A stretch of DNA of 64,000 nucleotides from Deroplatys truncata (lineage: Eukaryota > Arthropoda > Insecta > Mantodea > Mantidae), in contig CM060978.1 in NCBI GenBank assembly GCA_030765065.1, positions 58,618,421-58,682,420 of the forward strand, written 5' to 3'. Of the stretch, positions 32,539 to 43,819 are shown in pieces (the first letter of the stretch is position 1; each line of letters starts with the position of its first letter). The notes below the pieces were generated by a model. The model had not been told where the DNA came from and did not search any database. It saw only the letters and a program-made list of their open reading frames with translations. The position numbers were made by a program, and so were the translations under genes.

Positions 32539-33109
32539 GAAGCCAAGTTAGAGGTAAAGTCAGTCAGTCCTTCAGTTCGCCGAAAGCATTCATACACTAC
32601 ACGTCGTCTTCAGTCAGTCAGTTCGTCGAAAGTATTAGTTCGTCATACGTCAGATATAGATTCACAAGTTACGCGCAGCAGAATTATGAAAGATCTAAAT
32701 ATGGTAAAGTTAATTATATAAAAGGTTGAAGTACGTTGATTAAAAGTGATCAGTAAGAAGTTATTATAACAGTTTCAGTTTGGCGAGTATCTAGATCAAT
32801 ATGTAAAAGTGATAGTGAACGTGTTCGACAATAAAAATTATAAAACAAATTTCTTCATCAGTGTAATTTTTGGATAAAAGATTCCTTTCCGTTTCACAAC
32901 CTGTATAGAGATACGTGCCCAAGCCAACAGGATAATAGCTAGCCGGAGGACATTTGAAATGAAATCAAACAAAAACTAACACTGATGCAAATTGCTAACA
33001 CAAGATGGAGCTACAAACCGAACAAATGAATGACGTCACAAGATGGCAACGCGTGAAGTAAACACACATACACAAACATCACAAGCATCAACATTATAAC
33101 TAATACCGT

Positions 33110-33285
33110 TACAAATTGGTTCCCATACGTGGGGCAGTTAAAATTATGTAACCAAACAAAACAAAAGCAACACAACATAAGATCATCAAGTTCTAATAAT
33201 TTACGTAAAAACATATTACGTAAACATTAATAAAACATATTACGTAAACAATAATACCGTCACAAATTGGCTACCACAACGTGGG
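33110..33285 (+). promoter_or_regulatory. Duplicated primer-binding-like motif
   Basis: ACCGTTACAAATTGGTTCCC and ACCGTCACAAATTGGCTACC, each continuing into ACGTGGG, lie about 148 bp apart. LTR-1 carries related motifs. A role as a tRNA primer site is an inference from the TGG-NCCCA...GTGGGGC shape. Confidence 0.4.
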
Positions 33286-33303
33286 TCTAACACATTACGT
33301 AAG

Positions 33304-33879
33304 TACAGATATCATCGCAAGTCAAAGCAGGAAAAAATTGCAAATGTCCTCAACTTCATGAAGCAAGAAGCAGAGATGAAGGAAGAAAATATATGTTCAC
33401 CCGAATTCCACAAAAGCCTTATGAGAGTGAAATAAAGAGTACCCAAAGCAACTGGTATTTCACTGAATTCCGTTTCCAGAGTTCTCAAAGATAAGAAACA
33501 AACATGTGGATGAAAGAGTATAATTGGACACACCTAGGAAGAAACATAAGGTCCCTAAACGTATTACAGAAATAGACGATACGTTCATTCGGCGCACGAT
33601 TCACAATTTCTATGTGGAAGAAAAAACTGTGCCAACAACAAGGAGATTGCTCATTAAGCTGAAAGACAACATAAATTTTCAAGGTGGTGCTACAAATTTC
33701 AGAAAAAATTGTAAAAGGTTCAGGGTTCAAGTGGAAGAAAACAAAATCAAATAGAAAGAATTATCATCCAGGATAATGGTGCAGAAAGTAACGACAGCAG
33801 TGATGACGGCAATGATGTGAGTGATTCCGCAGAAGAGGAAAGGCTGTCAGATGTGGAAGAACTGGAAGCTGATGATTGA
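33304..33879 (+). pseudogene. DDE transposase-like relic, internally deleted
   Basis: An N-terminal part in one frame (KSKQEKIANVLNFMKQEAEM, later TGISLNSVSRVLKDKKQ) with in-frame stops at 33433 and 33511, a frame change, then KKHKVPKRITEIDDTFIRRT and LLIKLKDNINFQGG. The frame then jumps to an acidic tail, RIIIQDNGAESNDSSDDGND ... VEELEADD, ending at 33879. This order (helix-turn-helix region, 'DD..IRR..' segment, acidic C-terminus) is typical of IS630/Tc1-related transposases in insects, but the catalytic middle is absent. Family placement is by recall of protein patterns. Confidence 0.55.
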
Positions 33880-34162
33880 CAGGTTTTTATATTAAGCGCT
33901 TTTTACAGCGGTGGATTTAAATATACTGTATAAAAACTATAAGTTTACCAGTGCAGTGCATAACCGGTGTGCGGATATTTGACAATGACTGTCCCACGCA
34001 CTCCTGCAGCATGCAGACGACGGTCACCTACTGATCTGGTAAGCAACTCGCTTCATAGCTGTCATTAAGATTTTCACACGTCTAGAACTGTTGCGCCAAT
34101 TATAAAAATCGAAATTCTTCCCTAACAGAGTGTTACGAAACATACTGAGTAACAAGATTAGA
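33880..34162. other. Nothing recognised
   Basis: Short stretch without repeat or coding signal. Confidence 0.4.
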
Positions 34163-34560
34163 AGCATAGTAATTCGATATCAAGATTACACCGAAAATAC
34201 ATGTTTTGAGTACCTTCTAAAGATACGTCGCGTAGATTTATAAGAATATACCTCGCCCCAACCATCCCTTACATGGAACATATTTCGAAACCTTTTATTT
34301 TCTCAGAAATGCTCTAAAGATTTTGATTAAAATAACATATGTTAAAGGTATTTACAACACAAATAAATTGTACATCTTAAATTTTCTAGAATAGCCTATG
34401 AAGTCCACTTTATTCGGAAGGAAATTTTTATAATCTTGTATAAGTGGTAAACATTAAGTAATAGACAAAACGCACTACACAGAAGATCTAATTCTCTTTA
34501 AAACACAGAATTTATTCCAAACAACTTTTTTGTGGCACAAGCCTTTTCCTCGAACTGTTA
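34163..34560 (-). mobile_element. Old R1, minus, right part of a split copy
   Basis: 'GTAATTCGATATCAAGATTA' to 'GTGGCACAAGCCTTTTCC'. Interrupted by a younger R1 and continued at 35371. Confidence 0.75.
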
Positions 34561-35370
34561 TTTTTACTTTCTCTACTACGTATAGTAAGTAGGGGAAGTA
34601 TTGTATTCCAACCAAACATTCGATACCGAGATTTCAACGGAAATACATGTTTTGAGACCCCCGGAATCCAAAAAAAACCCAGTTTTGAAAACATGTCCGT
34701 GTGTGTGTCCTTGTGTGTGTCTGTGTGTGTGTCTGTCTGTGAGCAGCATAACTCAGAAACGAGCAGTCGGATAAACACCTAACTTGGTATTTAGGTTCAG
34801 TATCTTCCAGTATCTTTCGAAAATTTTAATTTTCTCAAAAATGGCTCAAACGATTTTGATTAAAATATCATATGCTTAAGATACTTTCATGACAAATGAA
34901 ATGTATATCTCGAATTTTCTTGGAATGTCTCCAAAAGTATTCTTCATTGTGAACGACTTTTGCATAACTGGTAAACCACAAGAGATAGACAAACATTTAC
35001 TACACAAAAAATGCAGATCGCGTTAAAATACACAATTTATGTCATATACATTTTTTTTGTTGAGTGAACCATTTTCGATATATTGCTTGTTATTCTCTTA
35101 AATTTTCTAATACTTTTTCTGAAATGGGAATTCGCTATTCATTTTTTTATGTCCTGGATATACAAAGAGAATGGAATGCTCCACATAGGAACCAGCTCTT
35201 AAAAGATTTGACTATCCCTTAAAGCCTACCATATTCCCATTGCACCTACAAGAAAATTAGCAATAAGATTAACATCTCGATTAACATGAAGCATATGGAC
35301 AATAAGCGTTTGTAAATATATTTTGTACAAGAGTAGAGAAAGTCATGTGAGTGTAACACATCAGATTTTT
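34561..35370 (-). mobile_element. R1, minus, young, inserted into an older R1
   Basis: Full length, from TTTTTACTTTCTCTACTACG to 'GTAACACATCAGATTTTT', with a small deletion near 34808. Its ends lie exactly between the two halves of the older copy, with no obvious duplication beyond shared T residues. Confidence 0.88.
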
Positions 35371-35602
35371 GAAGTACTGTCGGCAATCACTTGGAAACAT
35401 TATGGAATTTTAAGGCGGTCAGTTCTTAAGCATTTGTCTATCACTGTTCCCTTTGTACCCTAACGAAGTTATTTCTGAAAAGGTTTATCCGGATTAAAAT
35501 GAAGTAGATATGAAAATAAACTTTCGCAAGAATAATTTGTAAAGCTACTAATAAATGATAGAAGGTAAATGAAAGTTATGTGAATGTAACACTTCAGATG
35601 CT
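35371..35602 (-). mobile_element. Old R1, minus, left part of the split copy
   Basis: 'GGAAACATTATGGAATTTTA' to 'GTTATGTGAATGTAACACTT'. It continues the older-subfamily copy interrupted at 34560. Confidence 0.75.
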
Positions 35603-36481
35603 GCGTTAGTAGTATTCATATACATAAGACAAGCTAATTATATTTGATCTTTTATTATCTTTTCTGGCTACCACGAGAAACAGTATAGTTCCGATTACAC
35701 TGCAAGCATAAAGAAGCGGCACAGATTTGTACACTCTTAGAAGTCTTTATGTTTCTTGTCCATTAGGGAACGCATCTTTGTCTTAATAAATTGAAAGAAA
35801 GTTGCCTTGCAAAGGAACGTTTTGACAGTGGTATAATACCTCCACACCCGTTAGGCAGCAAATTATGAGGTGCAGTTTTAAAGTGCGCCCATATGCACAC
35901 GGCACATATCAAAGCGGTTTAGTACTCGCTAATTAGTTAACTTTTTTGCACGAGTTTCACTCCCCAGGTCTTTGACATTTCTTGTGTATGAAGAATAAGC
36001 ATAAACAATTAGGAGGCTCGCATGTTAACGCGTCTAATAAATCAAAGTGGGTAGAGGGTCCCCAAAGGGCGTGCCGCACCGGTCCACCCTTCCTTTCGCG
36101 TGGAGACAGGCGCCCTCCACGTGTGCTGGGACCGATCGAAAAGTAACGTGCTCGCCGGTATGGACATGCTTTATGGAAGAATTTTCGACATAGAAATGTG
36201 TCTAATGTGATGGAACTGCTCTTCTCTACGCCATTCTTCTGGTGCATTGGCGAATTGGTGAATTGCTGTAAAAGAGCATCCTATAACACTTCTGTTTTGC
36301 CCTATCCTTTTAATTCATCTCAGAAGTAACCACTCATAGGAGACGAAATGAAAAAGTTGAAGTTCACTTTAGCTATACTTTATTGGCGTACTTGATTGCA
36401 GCTAGCCGGGAATTCTATCCTACAATTATTTGGCTGGGCTATGGGGCCTATCTAACAACCTATACCTTCCATCCTAAGTAG
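35603..36481. other. Nothing recognised
   Basis: Includes a GC-rich patch at 36045-36165 readable on the minus strand (35957-36247), but there is no domain, splice context or codon pattern strong enough to call a gene. Confidence 0.4.
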
Positions 36482-36760
36482 TCGTCCTCTGTGGTGTAGT
36501 GGTTACCATGCTAGTCTCTAGTTCCCAAGGTCGCGTTTTCAAACCCTGGGGAGGGCGCAAAAATCCTTAGCATGGCTTCCTTCAGAAGGGAAGTAAAGTC
36601 GTAAACCCGTGTCGTAGATTTACGCCACGTAAAAGAACCTCAAGCCTGATAAAAAGGCATCTGAGCAAAATTACCGGTATTTCACACCCAACACAGAATG
36701 AGATGCTAAGGACCATAGTAGTTAAAGAGCATCCATAAATAAATCTCAATTTATTTTATT
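36482..36760 (+). mobile_element. SINE-B, plus, with 8-bp target duplication
   Basis: tRNA-type head 'GTGGTGTAGTGGTTACCATG' (box A) with a decayed box B (GGTCGCGTTTTCAAACCC), then a ~200-bp body and an AAATAAAT-like tail. CTAAGTAG occurs at 36474-36481 and 36761-36768. The second copy is at 46119-46420. Confidence 0.85.
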
Positions 36761-37029
36761 CTAAGTAGCTCCTAAATTGCTACTGCTTCGTCACATGGTC
36801 GTCCATTTGAGTTCACCTCCCGAGTAAAATGTATGCAGTCGTGCGATTACCGGGATTAGCCTTCTTTATACTCGCAGCTAAAGACGCTACTTTCCCCGCC
36901 GTAGCTTATAGTAATATTGTGATTGGCTGATAACATCGGTGTCGTATGAGAACATGCGCTCTCATATATTCCATGCCTCTGTTCTATGACGAGTTGAGAC
37001 TTCCGTTTCTGTTCCGGCCTCTCTTTATC

Positions 37030-37866
37030 TTTTTACTTTCTCTACTACGTATAGTAAGTAGGGGAAGTATTGTATTCCACCCAAAAATTCGATACCGAGA
37101 TTTCACCAGAAATATATGTTTTGAGACCCCCTGAATAAAAAAAAAAGCATTTTTGGAAACATATCTGTGTGTGTGTGTGTGTGTGTCTGTTTGTGTGTCT
37201 GTAAACAGCATAACTCAGAAACGAACAGTCGGATAAACACCAAACTTGGTGTTTAGGTTCAGTATCTTACAAAGATGCGACACGAGGGTTTTCAAGAAAA
37301 TCCCCCATCCCAGATTACCCTTTACATGGAACATATTTTGAAAATTTTAATTTTCTCAGAAATGGCTGTAACAATTTTGATTACAATATCATACATTTAA
37401 GATACTTTCATGATAAATAAAATGTGTATCTTGAATTTTCTGGAAATGTCTCCAAAAGTATTCTTCATTGTGAACGACGTTTGCATAACTGGTAAACCAA
37501 AAATGTAGATCGCTCTAAAATACACAATTTATGCCATATACATTTTTTTGATTGAGTGAACCATTTTCGAGATATTGCTTGTTATTCTCTTAAATTTTAC
37601 AATACTTATACTTTTTCTCAATAGGGAATTTTCATTTGTGTTATGTCCGAGACATGCAAAGAGAATGGAATACGCCACGTAGCAACCAGCTCTTATAAGA
37701 TTTGACTATCGCTTAAAACCTACCATATTCCCCTTACACGTACAAGAAAATTAGCAATAAGATTAACATCTCGATTAACATGAAGTAAATGGAGAATAAG
37801 CGTTTTTAAAAATAGTTTGTACAAGAGTAGAGAAAGTCATGTGAGGTTAACACATCAGATTTTTTC
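37030..37866 (-). mobile_element. R1, minus, full length
   Basis: TTTTTACTTTCTCTACTACG to 'GGTTAACACATCAGATTTTT'. A GT tract at about 37167-37200 contains one TCTGTTTG interruption. Confidence 0.9.
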
Positions 37867-38892
37867 AATATCTACCCCTCTTTCTTTCTCATTCAAGGGT
37901 TTCATATTTAGCCGATTCCCTGAAATTTGGGCAAGCCTAGAAGTATCTCCGACTGGTAGCGCGTGGCTTTAGGCATCGAAATTACAACTTTGCATGGCTG
38001 GCTAGCTTCCTTTACATTTATTATATAACACATTATACACTTGTGGTAGAGAAAGTAAAAATGAGTGACACTGTGTAAATACTGTAGCATATGTGTGTGC
38101 ATTGTCGTGTAACACATTATTACTGTTTAGAATGACATTGTTGAACTAATTATTTCGTTTGTGAGTTGAATTCTTGTCCGACGCGGCATTTTGCCTCCAC
38201 CTTTCTAGTGGGGGGGGGGGGATGAAGCCAAGTTGAGGGACGAGCCTCTTTGTCTGATAGGGTGGGTCTGTGAGTAGCATCAGTCTAGTGTGTATCTTCA
38301 GAGTGTGTGGTTGTATGTAGCGTGCGTGGTCCGTGTGAGTGTGGGGCACCTCTTCCAGTGTTTGCCAGTAACCTTTTGGAAATTATGTAGCTACACTAAG
38401 GTAACTTTATAATAAACCAGAGTTCAATGTTAGTTTATGTGTATTATTTATTATTTATAAATATCCCACGCCCGCTTAAGCTTTGTGCTGCAAGCTCCTG
38501 GTGTCTCTTGTTTGCCTCTATAGTCACGACCCCCCAGTGTTTATGCCGGGGGAAGTAAATTTAATATTTTAGCTGCAAAACCGTTCGGCCTTACCCCGGT
38601 ATATAGCAATACACAGCAAATTTCAAGCTACCGTATACTAGAATTTTTAAGGGTGACTTTTGGTTTATTATTAAGACGTTTAACAACACTAATGCAGGCA
38701 TCAGCATATTATATTGATTGTAACCTTAAAATTTATTTTCAATATTTTTTTTTTTTGGAGCTACTGAATTATGAAAGACTTTCCAAAATCTTTACAGTAC
38801 TTTATTTGTTGATATACATTATAAGATGTGGTACTGTAGCTTTATTACATGAAAGTTGCATCACGCCACGTGTTTTGGAATATAAAAGACTG
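37867..38892. other. Nothing firmly recognised; contains a G10 run
   Basis: An R1-like scrap 'TGTGGTAGAGAAAGTAAAAA' lies at 38042-38061 and a run of about 11 G at 38211. No gene found. Confidence 0.4.
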
Positions 38893-39060
38893 GCCATTTA
38901 GTAGCTCAATAGGTAGAGCATCTGTCTGCAGTGCGGGGGATCCCAGGTTCGATTCTCGGTTGGGGTAGGAATTTTTCTGTAGCGAAAATTATTCCCTCTC
39001 CTCTCCTGAGTCTGGAAGTATGAATGGGAGTGTGATCTAATGAATAAAATACAAAGTTTA
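38893..39060 (+). mobile_element. SINE-D, plus
   Basis: tRNA-like head GTAGCTCAATAGGTAGAGCA (box A) and CAGGTTCGATTCTCGG (box B) at about 38943-38960, then a body with 'CCTCTCCTGAGTCTGGAAGT' and an AATAAAATACAAA tail. The D and T arms pair, but the anticodon arm is poor, so this is a SINE head and not a tRNA gene. The inverted partner is at 39448-39622. Confidence 0.75.
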
Positions 39061-39153
39061 TCAGAAATACAGCGCAAGCGAAAAGGAATCAATACCGTTG
39101 CCTATAGACAATAGTATGTTTCACTGTGGTTAAAGGTGGGAACTTAATGAAAC

Positions 39154-39157
<4 letters not shown>

Positions 39158-39186
<29 letters not shown>
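39158..39186 (+). repeat. (AT)n microsatellite
   Basis: About 14 AT units. Confidence 0.97.
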
Positions 39187-39188
<2 letters not shown>

Positions 39189-39447
39189 TAGGTGGCCCAA
39201 CCGCGCCGTATTTCAAATGTGTAGATATCCCTTTGTACGTTAAAAGAGTTGCAGATCTCAAATGGGCAATTACAAATAAACACAGGTTATAGGAAACTGG
39301 CGAATTAACGTAAGCGAGTTTCGTTTTTTTTTTTAATTTTGATTTGCACCTCGTCTTTAACTACAATGGTCTTATCGGCGGTTTTTGTTTTGGAATATAT
39401 TATTGCCATATTCGCTTGTCTTTTGGTTTCTAGCAAACTTTGAGCTT
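39187..39447. other. Nothing recognised
   Basis: AT-rich spacer between two SINE-D copies. Confidence 0.4.
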
Positions 39448-39622
39448 TAATTATTAGATCACACACTTATTCACATTCTCAATCATACTTCCAAACTCTG
39501 GGGAGGATAGGGAATAATCTTGACTAGAGGAAACTTCCCAGTTCCAACCAGGAATCAAACCTGAGACCCCTGTCGTACAGCAGTCAGGTGTTCTACCAAC
39601 TAAACTACGGGGCGAGCTAATT
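39448..39622 (-). mobile_element. SINE-D, minus
   Basis: On the minus strand: GTAGTTTAGTTGGTAGAACA (box A), GTCTCAGGTTTGATTCCTGG (box B), and the body ending 'GAAGTATGATTGAGAATGTG'. Diverged from the plus copy. Confidence 0.75.
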
Positions 39623-39859
39623 GCGTTATACTCTCGTTGCTTATCAGCAAAGACGAGAGCCGATCGCGCTCATTGAAGGCACTTCCCAAGCTTGCACTAG
39701 AGTGTATTCTCCGTGATTATAGACAAAAATAGGCCAAAATGTCTTAGATTATTTCCAATTTAGTTACACAGGCTTTATTTTCGAGGAAATAAACTCACTT
39801 TTTGGACTGACAAATAATTAAAACTTCTTTATTTCATCTATCCGTACCCAGCCATAGCT

Positions 39860-40768
39860 TTTTTACTTTCTCTACTACGTATAGTAAGTAGGGGAAGTAT
39901 TGCATTCCACCCAAAAATTCGATACCGAGATTTCACCGGAAATACATGTTTTGAGAATCACTGAATCCAAAAAAAGCATTTTTGGAAACATGTCCGTGTG
40001 TGTGTCTGTCTGTGTGTCTGTGTGTCTGTGTGTCTGTCTGTCTGTGTGTCTGTGTGTCTGTGTGTCTGTGAACAGCATAACTCAAAAACGAACAGTCGGA
40101 TAAACACCAAACTTGGTATTTAGGTTCAGTATCTTCCAGAGATGCGACACGAAGGTTTTCAAGAAAATCCCCCCACCCCAGACTACCCTTTACATGGAAC
40201 ATTTTTCGAAAATTTTAATTTTCTCAAAAACGGCTCTAACGATTTTGATTAAAATATCATATGTTTAAGATATTGTCATGACAAATAAAATGTATATCTC
40301 GAATTTTCTGGGAATGTCTCCAAAAATATTCTTCATTGTGAACGACTTTTGCATAACTGGTAAACCATAAGAGATAGACAAAATTTTACTACACAAAAAA
40401 TGTAGATCGCGTTAAAATACACAACTTATGTCATATACGTTTCTTTTGTTGAGTGAACCGTTTTCGAGATATTGCTTGTTATTTCCTTAAATTTTCCAAT
40501 ACTTATACTTTTTCTCAAATTCGTTATTCATTTTTTTTATGTCCTGAACATGCAAAGAGAATGGAATTCGCCACATAGCAACCAGCGTTAAAATATTTGA
40601 CTATCGCTTAAAAGCTACCATATTCCCCTTGCATCTACAAGAAAATTACCAATAAGATTGACATCTCGATATCTCGATTAACATGAAGCATATGGAGAAT
40701 AGGCGTTTGTAAAATTAGATTGTACAAGAGTAGAGAAAGTCATGTGAGTGTAACACATCAGATTTTTA
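39860..40768 (-). mobile_element. R1, minus, full length, long GTCT microsatellite
   Basis: TTTTTACTTTCTCTACTACG to 'GTAACACATCAGATTTTT'. The microsatellite at 39996-40070 is a long GTGTCTGT mosaic, the most expanded in the window. Close to the copies at 22516 and 45058. Confidence 0.92.
39996..40070 (+). repeat. (GTGTCT)n-type microsatellite in R1
   Basis: Alternating TGTG and TCTG units over about 75 bases. Confidence 0.92.
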
Positions 40769-41002
40769 AATTCGTGTTTATGCAGTTCTTGTCTAACATT
40801 ACGAGAGAGCACCCAGTGTGTTATTGTCATAGTTTTGCTTTGTATTATAAATGTTATTGTTACTATTATTAATATCATCTAACGGTAATGTTATGTTGGC
40901 TTCGCTCATTGAATAGGTGTTCGAAATTTTGCCCCTGTTGATTGATACAATGTTCGTCTTCCTGTATCCATATGGAAGTTTCTAGAACCGCTGGTGTAGT
41001 TA

Positions 41003-41059
<57 letters not shown>

Positions 41060-41666
41060 AAGATGGCGACACCTGGTATATAAATCGTGAAACGAGAAGC
41101 AACTTGTATACTGACAATGGTTTGAAAATAGAAACAGTAAAACGAGGAACAAAGTTTCCTGGTATTTGTTGCTAACTAATAACAGCTACAGTTTATTAAT
41201 AAAATGGTTATTATGGAGTCGCAGAATACACGTTGTATACCAAAATTGTGAGATCGCAGCGAACTCCAGGGGAGTAAATCCGTTGTTTTCTAATTCTACA
41301 AATGCCCGAACAAAGTTTGCATAGAAGAGTACAATTATTTGCTAACATTTATACAAATATGTCCATGTTTGTAAGGTAAATATGCTTTCGCCCTCACTTG
41401 ACCATTCACTGTGTACTGACGTATTAGGTAACCAAATACTCCATTCTTTGAGGATCACCTGTTGCTGCATATAATATTTCCGTTCATTTTTTGTTTTCTT
41501 TACCACTTGAGGCAGTATTTTTAACACTTAAATAATTTCAGTCTAATTATATAATATGTAAATTCAATTACATCCCTCCATAAAGCAATATGTGTATGTA
41601 GCAATATATAAAAAGTGTATATTACAGTCATTTTAAATGTTGATATTATATGTACATGTTCAATAA
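40769..41666. other. No gene; contains a (GTA)n tract
   Basis: Apart from the trinucleotide tract at 41003-41060 nothing is recognised. Confidence 0.45.
41003..41060 (+). repeat. (GTA)n microsatellite
   Basis: About 19 uninterrupted GTA units. Confidence 0.98.
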
Positions 41667-42440
41667 TGTTATGTGAATGCATTATGTAATTTAATAATAT
41701 AGGAGCTGTGAGAATAATAGGTTGAAGTTGCTAACAATGCGGTAACGTTGAGGCAACAATAAATTTGAAAGTTTAACAGTACTACTCGAGATTCTTGGAA
41801 GCAATAATATAATTTTTGTGACAGTTTATAAAATAGCCAATCAACAACCAGAAAAAGTTTTAGTTAAATGAAGGTATCCGATTGGACTAGGATTAGCTAA
41901 CCAGAAACTGAAATATAGCAAAATTTACAAATTTAGAGTTGAGTTGGTTGTAGACAGTGTTCCTAATCGTATGTGAGATGTGTGGTCGAGAAATTTAATG
42001 TGTATTTTGTGTGAGACAAAAATAGTTTACGTGTTAAAAAGTGCAAGTATTTAATAAAAGAATCCTACAGCTCTCCATATCAGTGAAGTGTTATTTAAAT
42101 CGTGCATTAATAAAAGGAGTGAAATAAAATTAAAATCTGTTTAAGCCTACATTCTTCAGTCGCACCACGCCCTGCTAAGACATTCATGTCTCTAAAAATA
42201 AATACTGACGCAGCCGAGGCAAACATAAATATAATATTTAAAAAAACAGTTAAATTACAAAGTTTAAAATATTTCTAAACTTGGGGCAAAGACCACCAAA
42301 AAGTACATTTGGGGTGAAGGCTACCGGGAAGGTAGCAACCAACTTCAAGTTCGACCCCCAACAGTTGAACTACAACTCCTACAACAAAATAACTTCTTCA
42401 AATTGGCTCCCAAAACGTGGGGCAAATAACGTAAAGATAT
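41667..42440 (+). mobile_element. LTR-1 element, plus
   Basis: Matches the reverse copy at 50231-52358: TGTTATGTGAATGC at the start, AGTTGCTAACAATGCGGTAA, TATAAAAT at 41827, the 'AACCAGAAACTGAAAT' region, AATAAAAGAATCCTACAGCT as possible polyadenylation region, then GGCAACATAAATAT-like sequence and the motif AATTGGCTCCCAAAACGTGG at 42401-42420. This fits an LTR with a leader. No retrotransposon protein is encoded and the right boundary is uncertain. Confidence 0.6.
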
Positions 42441-42599
42441 CATCTACTTCACACCTTACTATAGTAGGTAGAGGCAGCAATGTCAACTCCGGAAAGTTAG
42501 ATACAGGTATTTCACCCAAAATTCTCGTAATGTCCGCTGCACCCAAAAATTTCAGATTTTAATGTTTTATGTTTTAAAATGAAAAAAATGAAATAAATT
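42441..42599. other. Spacer, LTR-1 leader remnant
   Basis: The first part (AAAGATATCATCTACTTCAC) still matches the reverse LTR-1 copy. An open frame from 42281 crosses the boundary and is not credible as a gene. Confidence 0.4.
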
Positions 42600-43015
42600 G
42601 GAAAGGTAAAATCAGACGACTGAAAAATTCAATGCCAACGCCTGGATTTGAGCCACGGATTTCCTTGTTTCCGTCTGGTTGCTCTAACCACTGAGCTAGC
42701 ATGCCGATACGACATTAAATTCTCCAACTGATTCGCATGTTTCCCGGTAAACCAAAAGGAGATCTTAAATTGTATTGAGATGACACACCCCAATGTCGAC
42801 TTACAATGCTGTTAAGTACTTTAAGTCCCTGGCTGCACAGTTTCGACACTATTAGGTCAGTTACTAGAATTAATTGTTCTTCCACAGAAGCCGTATGTTG
42901 GACAAGGTTGGAAAAATAGAATCAGACGTTTGAAAAATTCAATGTCATCGCCGGGTTTGAACCGCGGTAGTTCTGATTCTACCGTTCCAACCTTGTCCAA
43001 CAGAAGGAAGAACAA
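42600..43015 (-). repeat. SINE-A tandem units, minus
   Basis: Two heads about 310 bp apart: box B complement GGATTTGAGCCACGG at 42643 and GGGTTTGAACCGCGG at 42953, with the SINE-A body (GAGATCTTAAATTGTATTGA; AATGTCGACTTACAATGC) between. The second head is followed by a plus-oriented tail segment. Confidence 0.75.
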
Positions 43016-43267
43016 TTTTAAATCTATATATTGTTTAGGAAAATCTATATATTGTTTCTAAGGCACAAAAATGTCTTTTTTTGAAGCATCTGAAGTACCG
43101 CACTCACTTGACTTTCTTTAATCACTCTTTAGCAATTTATTCTTACAGGCCTCTAATCCTAGGCACGGTTGCAAGTTCTTGGGGGTGTAAGCCCTACATA
43201 CGAGGAGGGTATGCCGATAAGTAAGTAAGTATGTATTTCACCAACATACTAAAGTATGCACGGTATG

Positions 43268-43660
43268 GAAAGATAGAGATGATGACTGAAAATTTCAATG
43301 CCATAGCCGGGATTTGAACTACGGATCTCCCGGTCTCCGTCCGGTTGCTCTAACCACTGAGCTACCAATATGCCGACACGACATTAAATTCTCCAGCTGA
43401 TTCGCATTTTTCCCGGTAAACCACAAGGAGATCTCAAATTGTATTGAGATGTCATACCCCAATGGCGACTTACAAACATTGTAAGTACTTAAGTCCCGGG
43501 CTTTATAGTTGCAACCACTATTAGGTCAATTAATGGAATTAATTGTTCTTTCACACAAGCCGTGTGTTGAACATTGAATTTTTCAGTCATCTGATTCTAC
43601 CTTTCCAACCCTGTCCAACACACGGCTTGTGTGAAAGAACAATTAATTCTATGCACGGTA
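43268..43660 (-). repeat. SINE-A unit, minus, best-preserved body, ending in a palindrome
   Basis: Head box B complement GGGATTTGAACTACGG at about 43308, box A complement GCTCTAACCACTGAGCTACC at 43348, body 'GTATTGAGATGTCATACCCC'. At the far end the unit turns back on itself in a perfect 34-bp inverted repeat. Confidence 0.8.
43536..43649. repeat. Perfect 34-bp inverted repeat with 46-bp spacer
   Basis: Arms 43536-43569 and 43616-43649 are exact reverse complements and belong to the SINE-A 3' segment (GAACAATTAATTCC). Confidence 0.97.
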
Positions 43661-43819
43661 TGTTACAAAACTAAAATAAAATTGACCTGTAATTAAGCTT
43701 CTTGATGTATAATTTTGGCGAATATTGAAAGAATGGCACGTTCCGTTATAAGTTTAGTAGAGCGAATTTTGTATTGGTCATCTATCCGCTCAAGTCTTGT
43801 TTAGCTAGGTATTCACCCA

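Larger units (their letters stand above)
32163..33300 (+). mobile_element. LTR-2 element, plus
   Basis: Starts near TGATGCAGTAATTTGTATCA and follows the minus copy at 6749-7701 block by block: GGGGGTGAGCTGTTTATC, two GTTGGCGCGTTTT blocks (about 32372 and 32465), TATAAATA at 32531, tandem AGTTCGCCGAAAG blocks, CGGAGGACATTTG (about 32944), and AATTGGTTCCCATACGTGGG at about 33115. A second similar motif, AATTGGCTACCACAACGTGG, follows at about 33263. The layout suggests an LTR followed by a primer-binding-like site. Exact ends are uncertain and no retroviral-type protein is present. Confidence 0.6.

Noticed and set aside
35957-36247. 96-codon minus frame in a GC-richer patch
   Set aside because: No recognised domain, no splice sites in suitable phase for DDR, and no supporting pattern.
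38893-38965. Possible functional tRNA gene
   Set aside because: The D and T arms look right, but the anticodon and acceptor stems do not pair well and a matching diverged inverted copy with a SINE body lies at 39448-39622.
40875-41175. Poly-Thr / poly-Val open frames
   Set aside because: Both strands of the (GTA)n tract read as homopolymers; no gene context.
42281-42562. 93-codon plus frame
   Set aside because: Overlaps the LTR-1 right side and leader, and the residues come from the repeated TTGGGGC/ACGTGGGGC motifs. No homologous domain.
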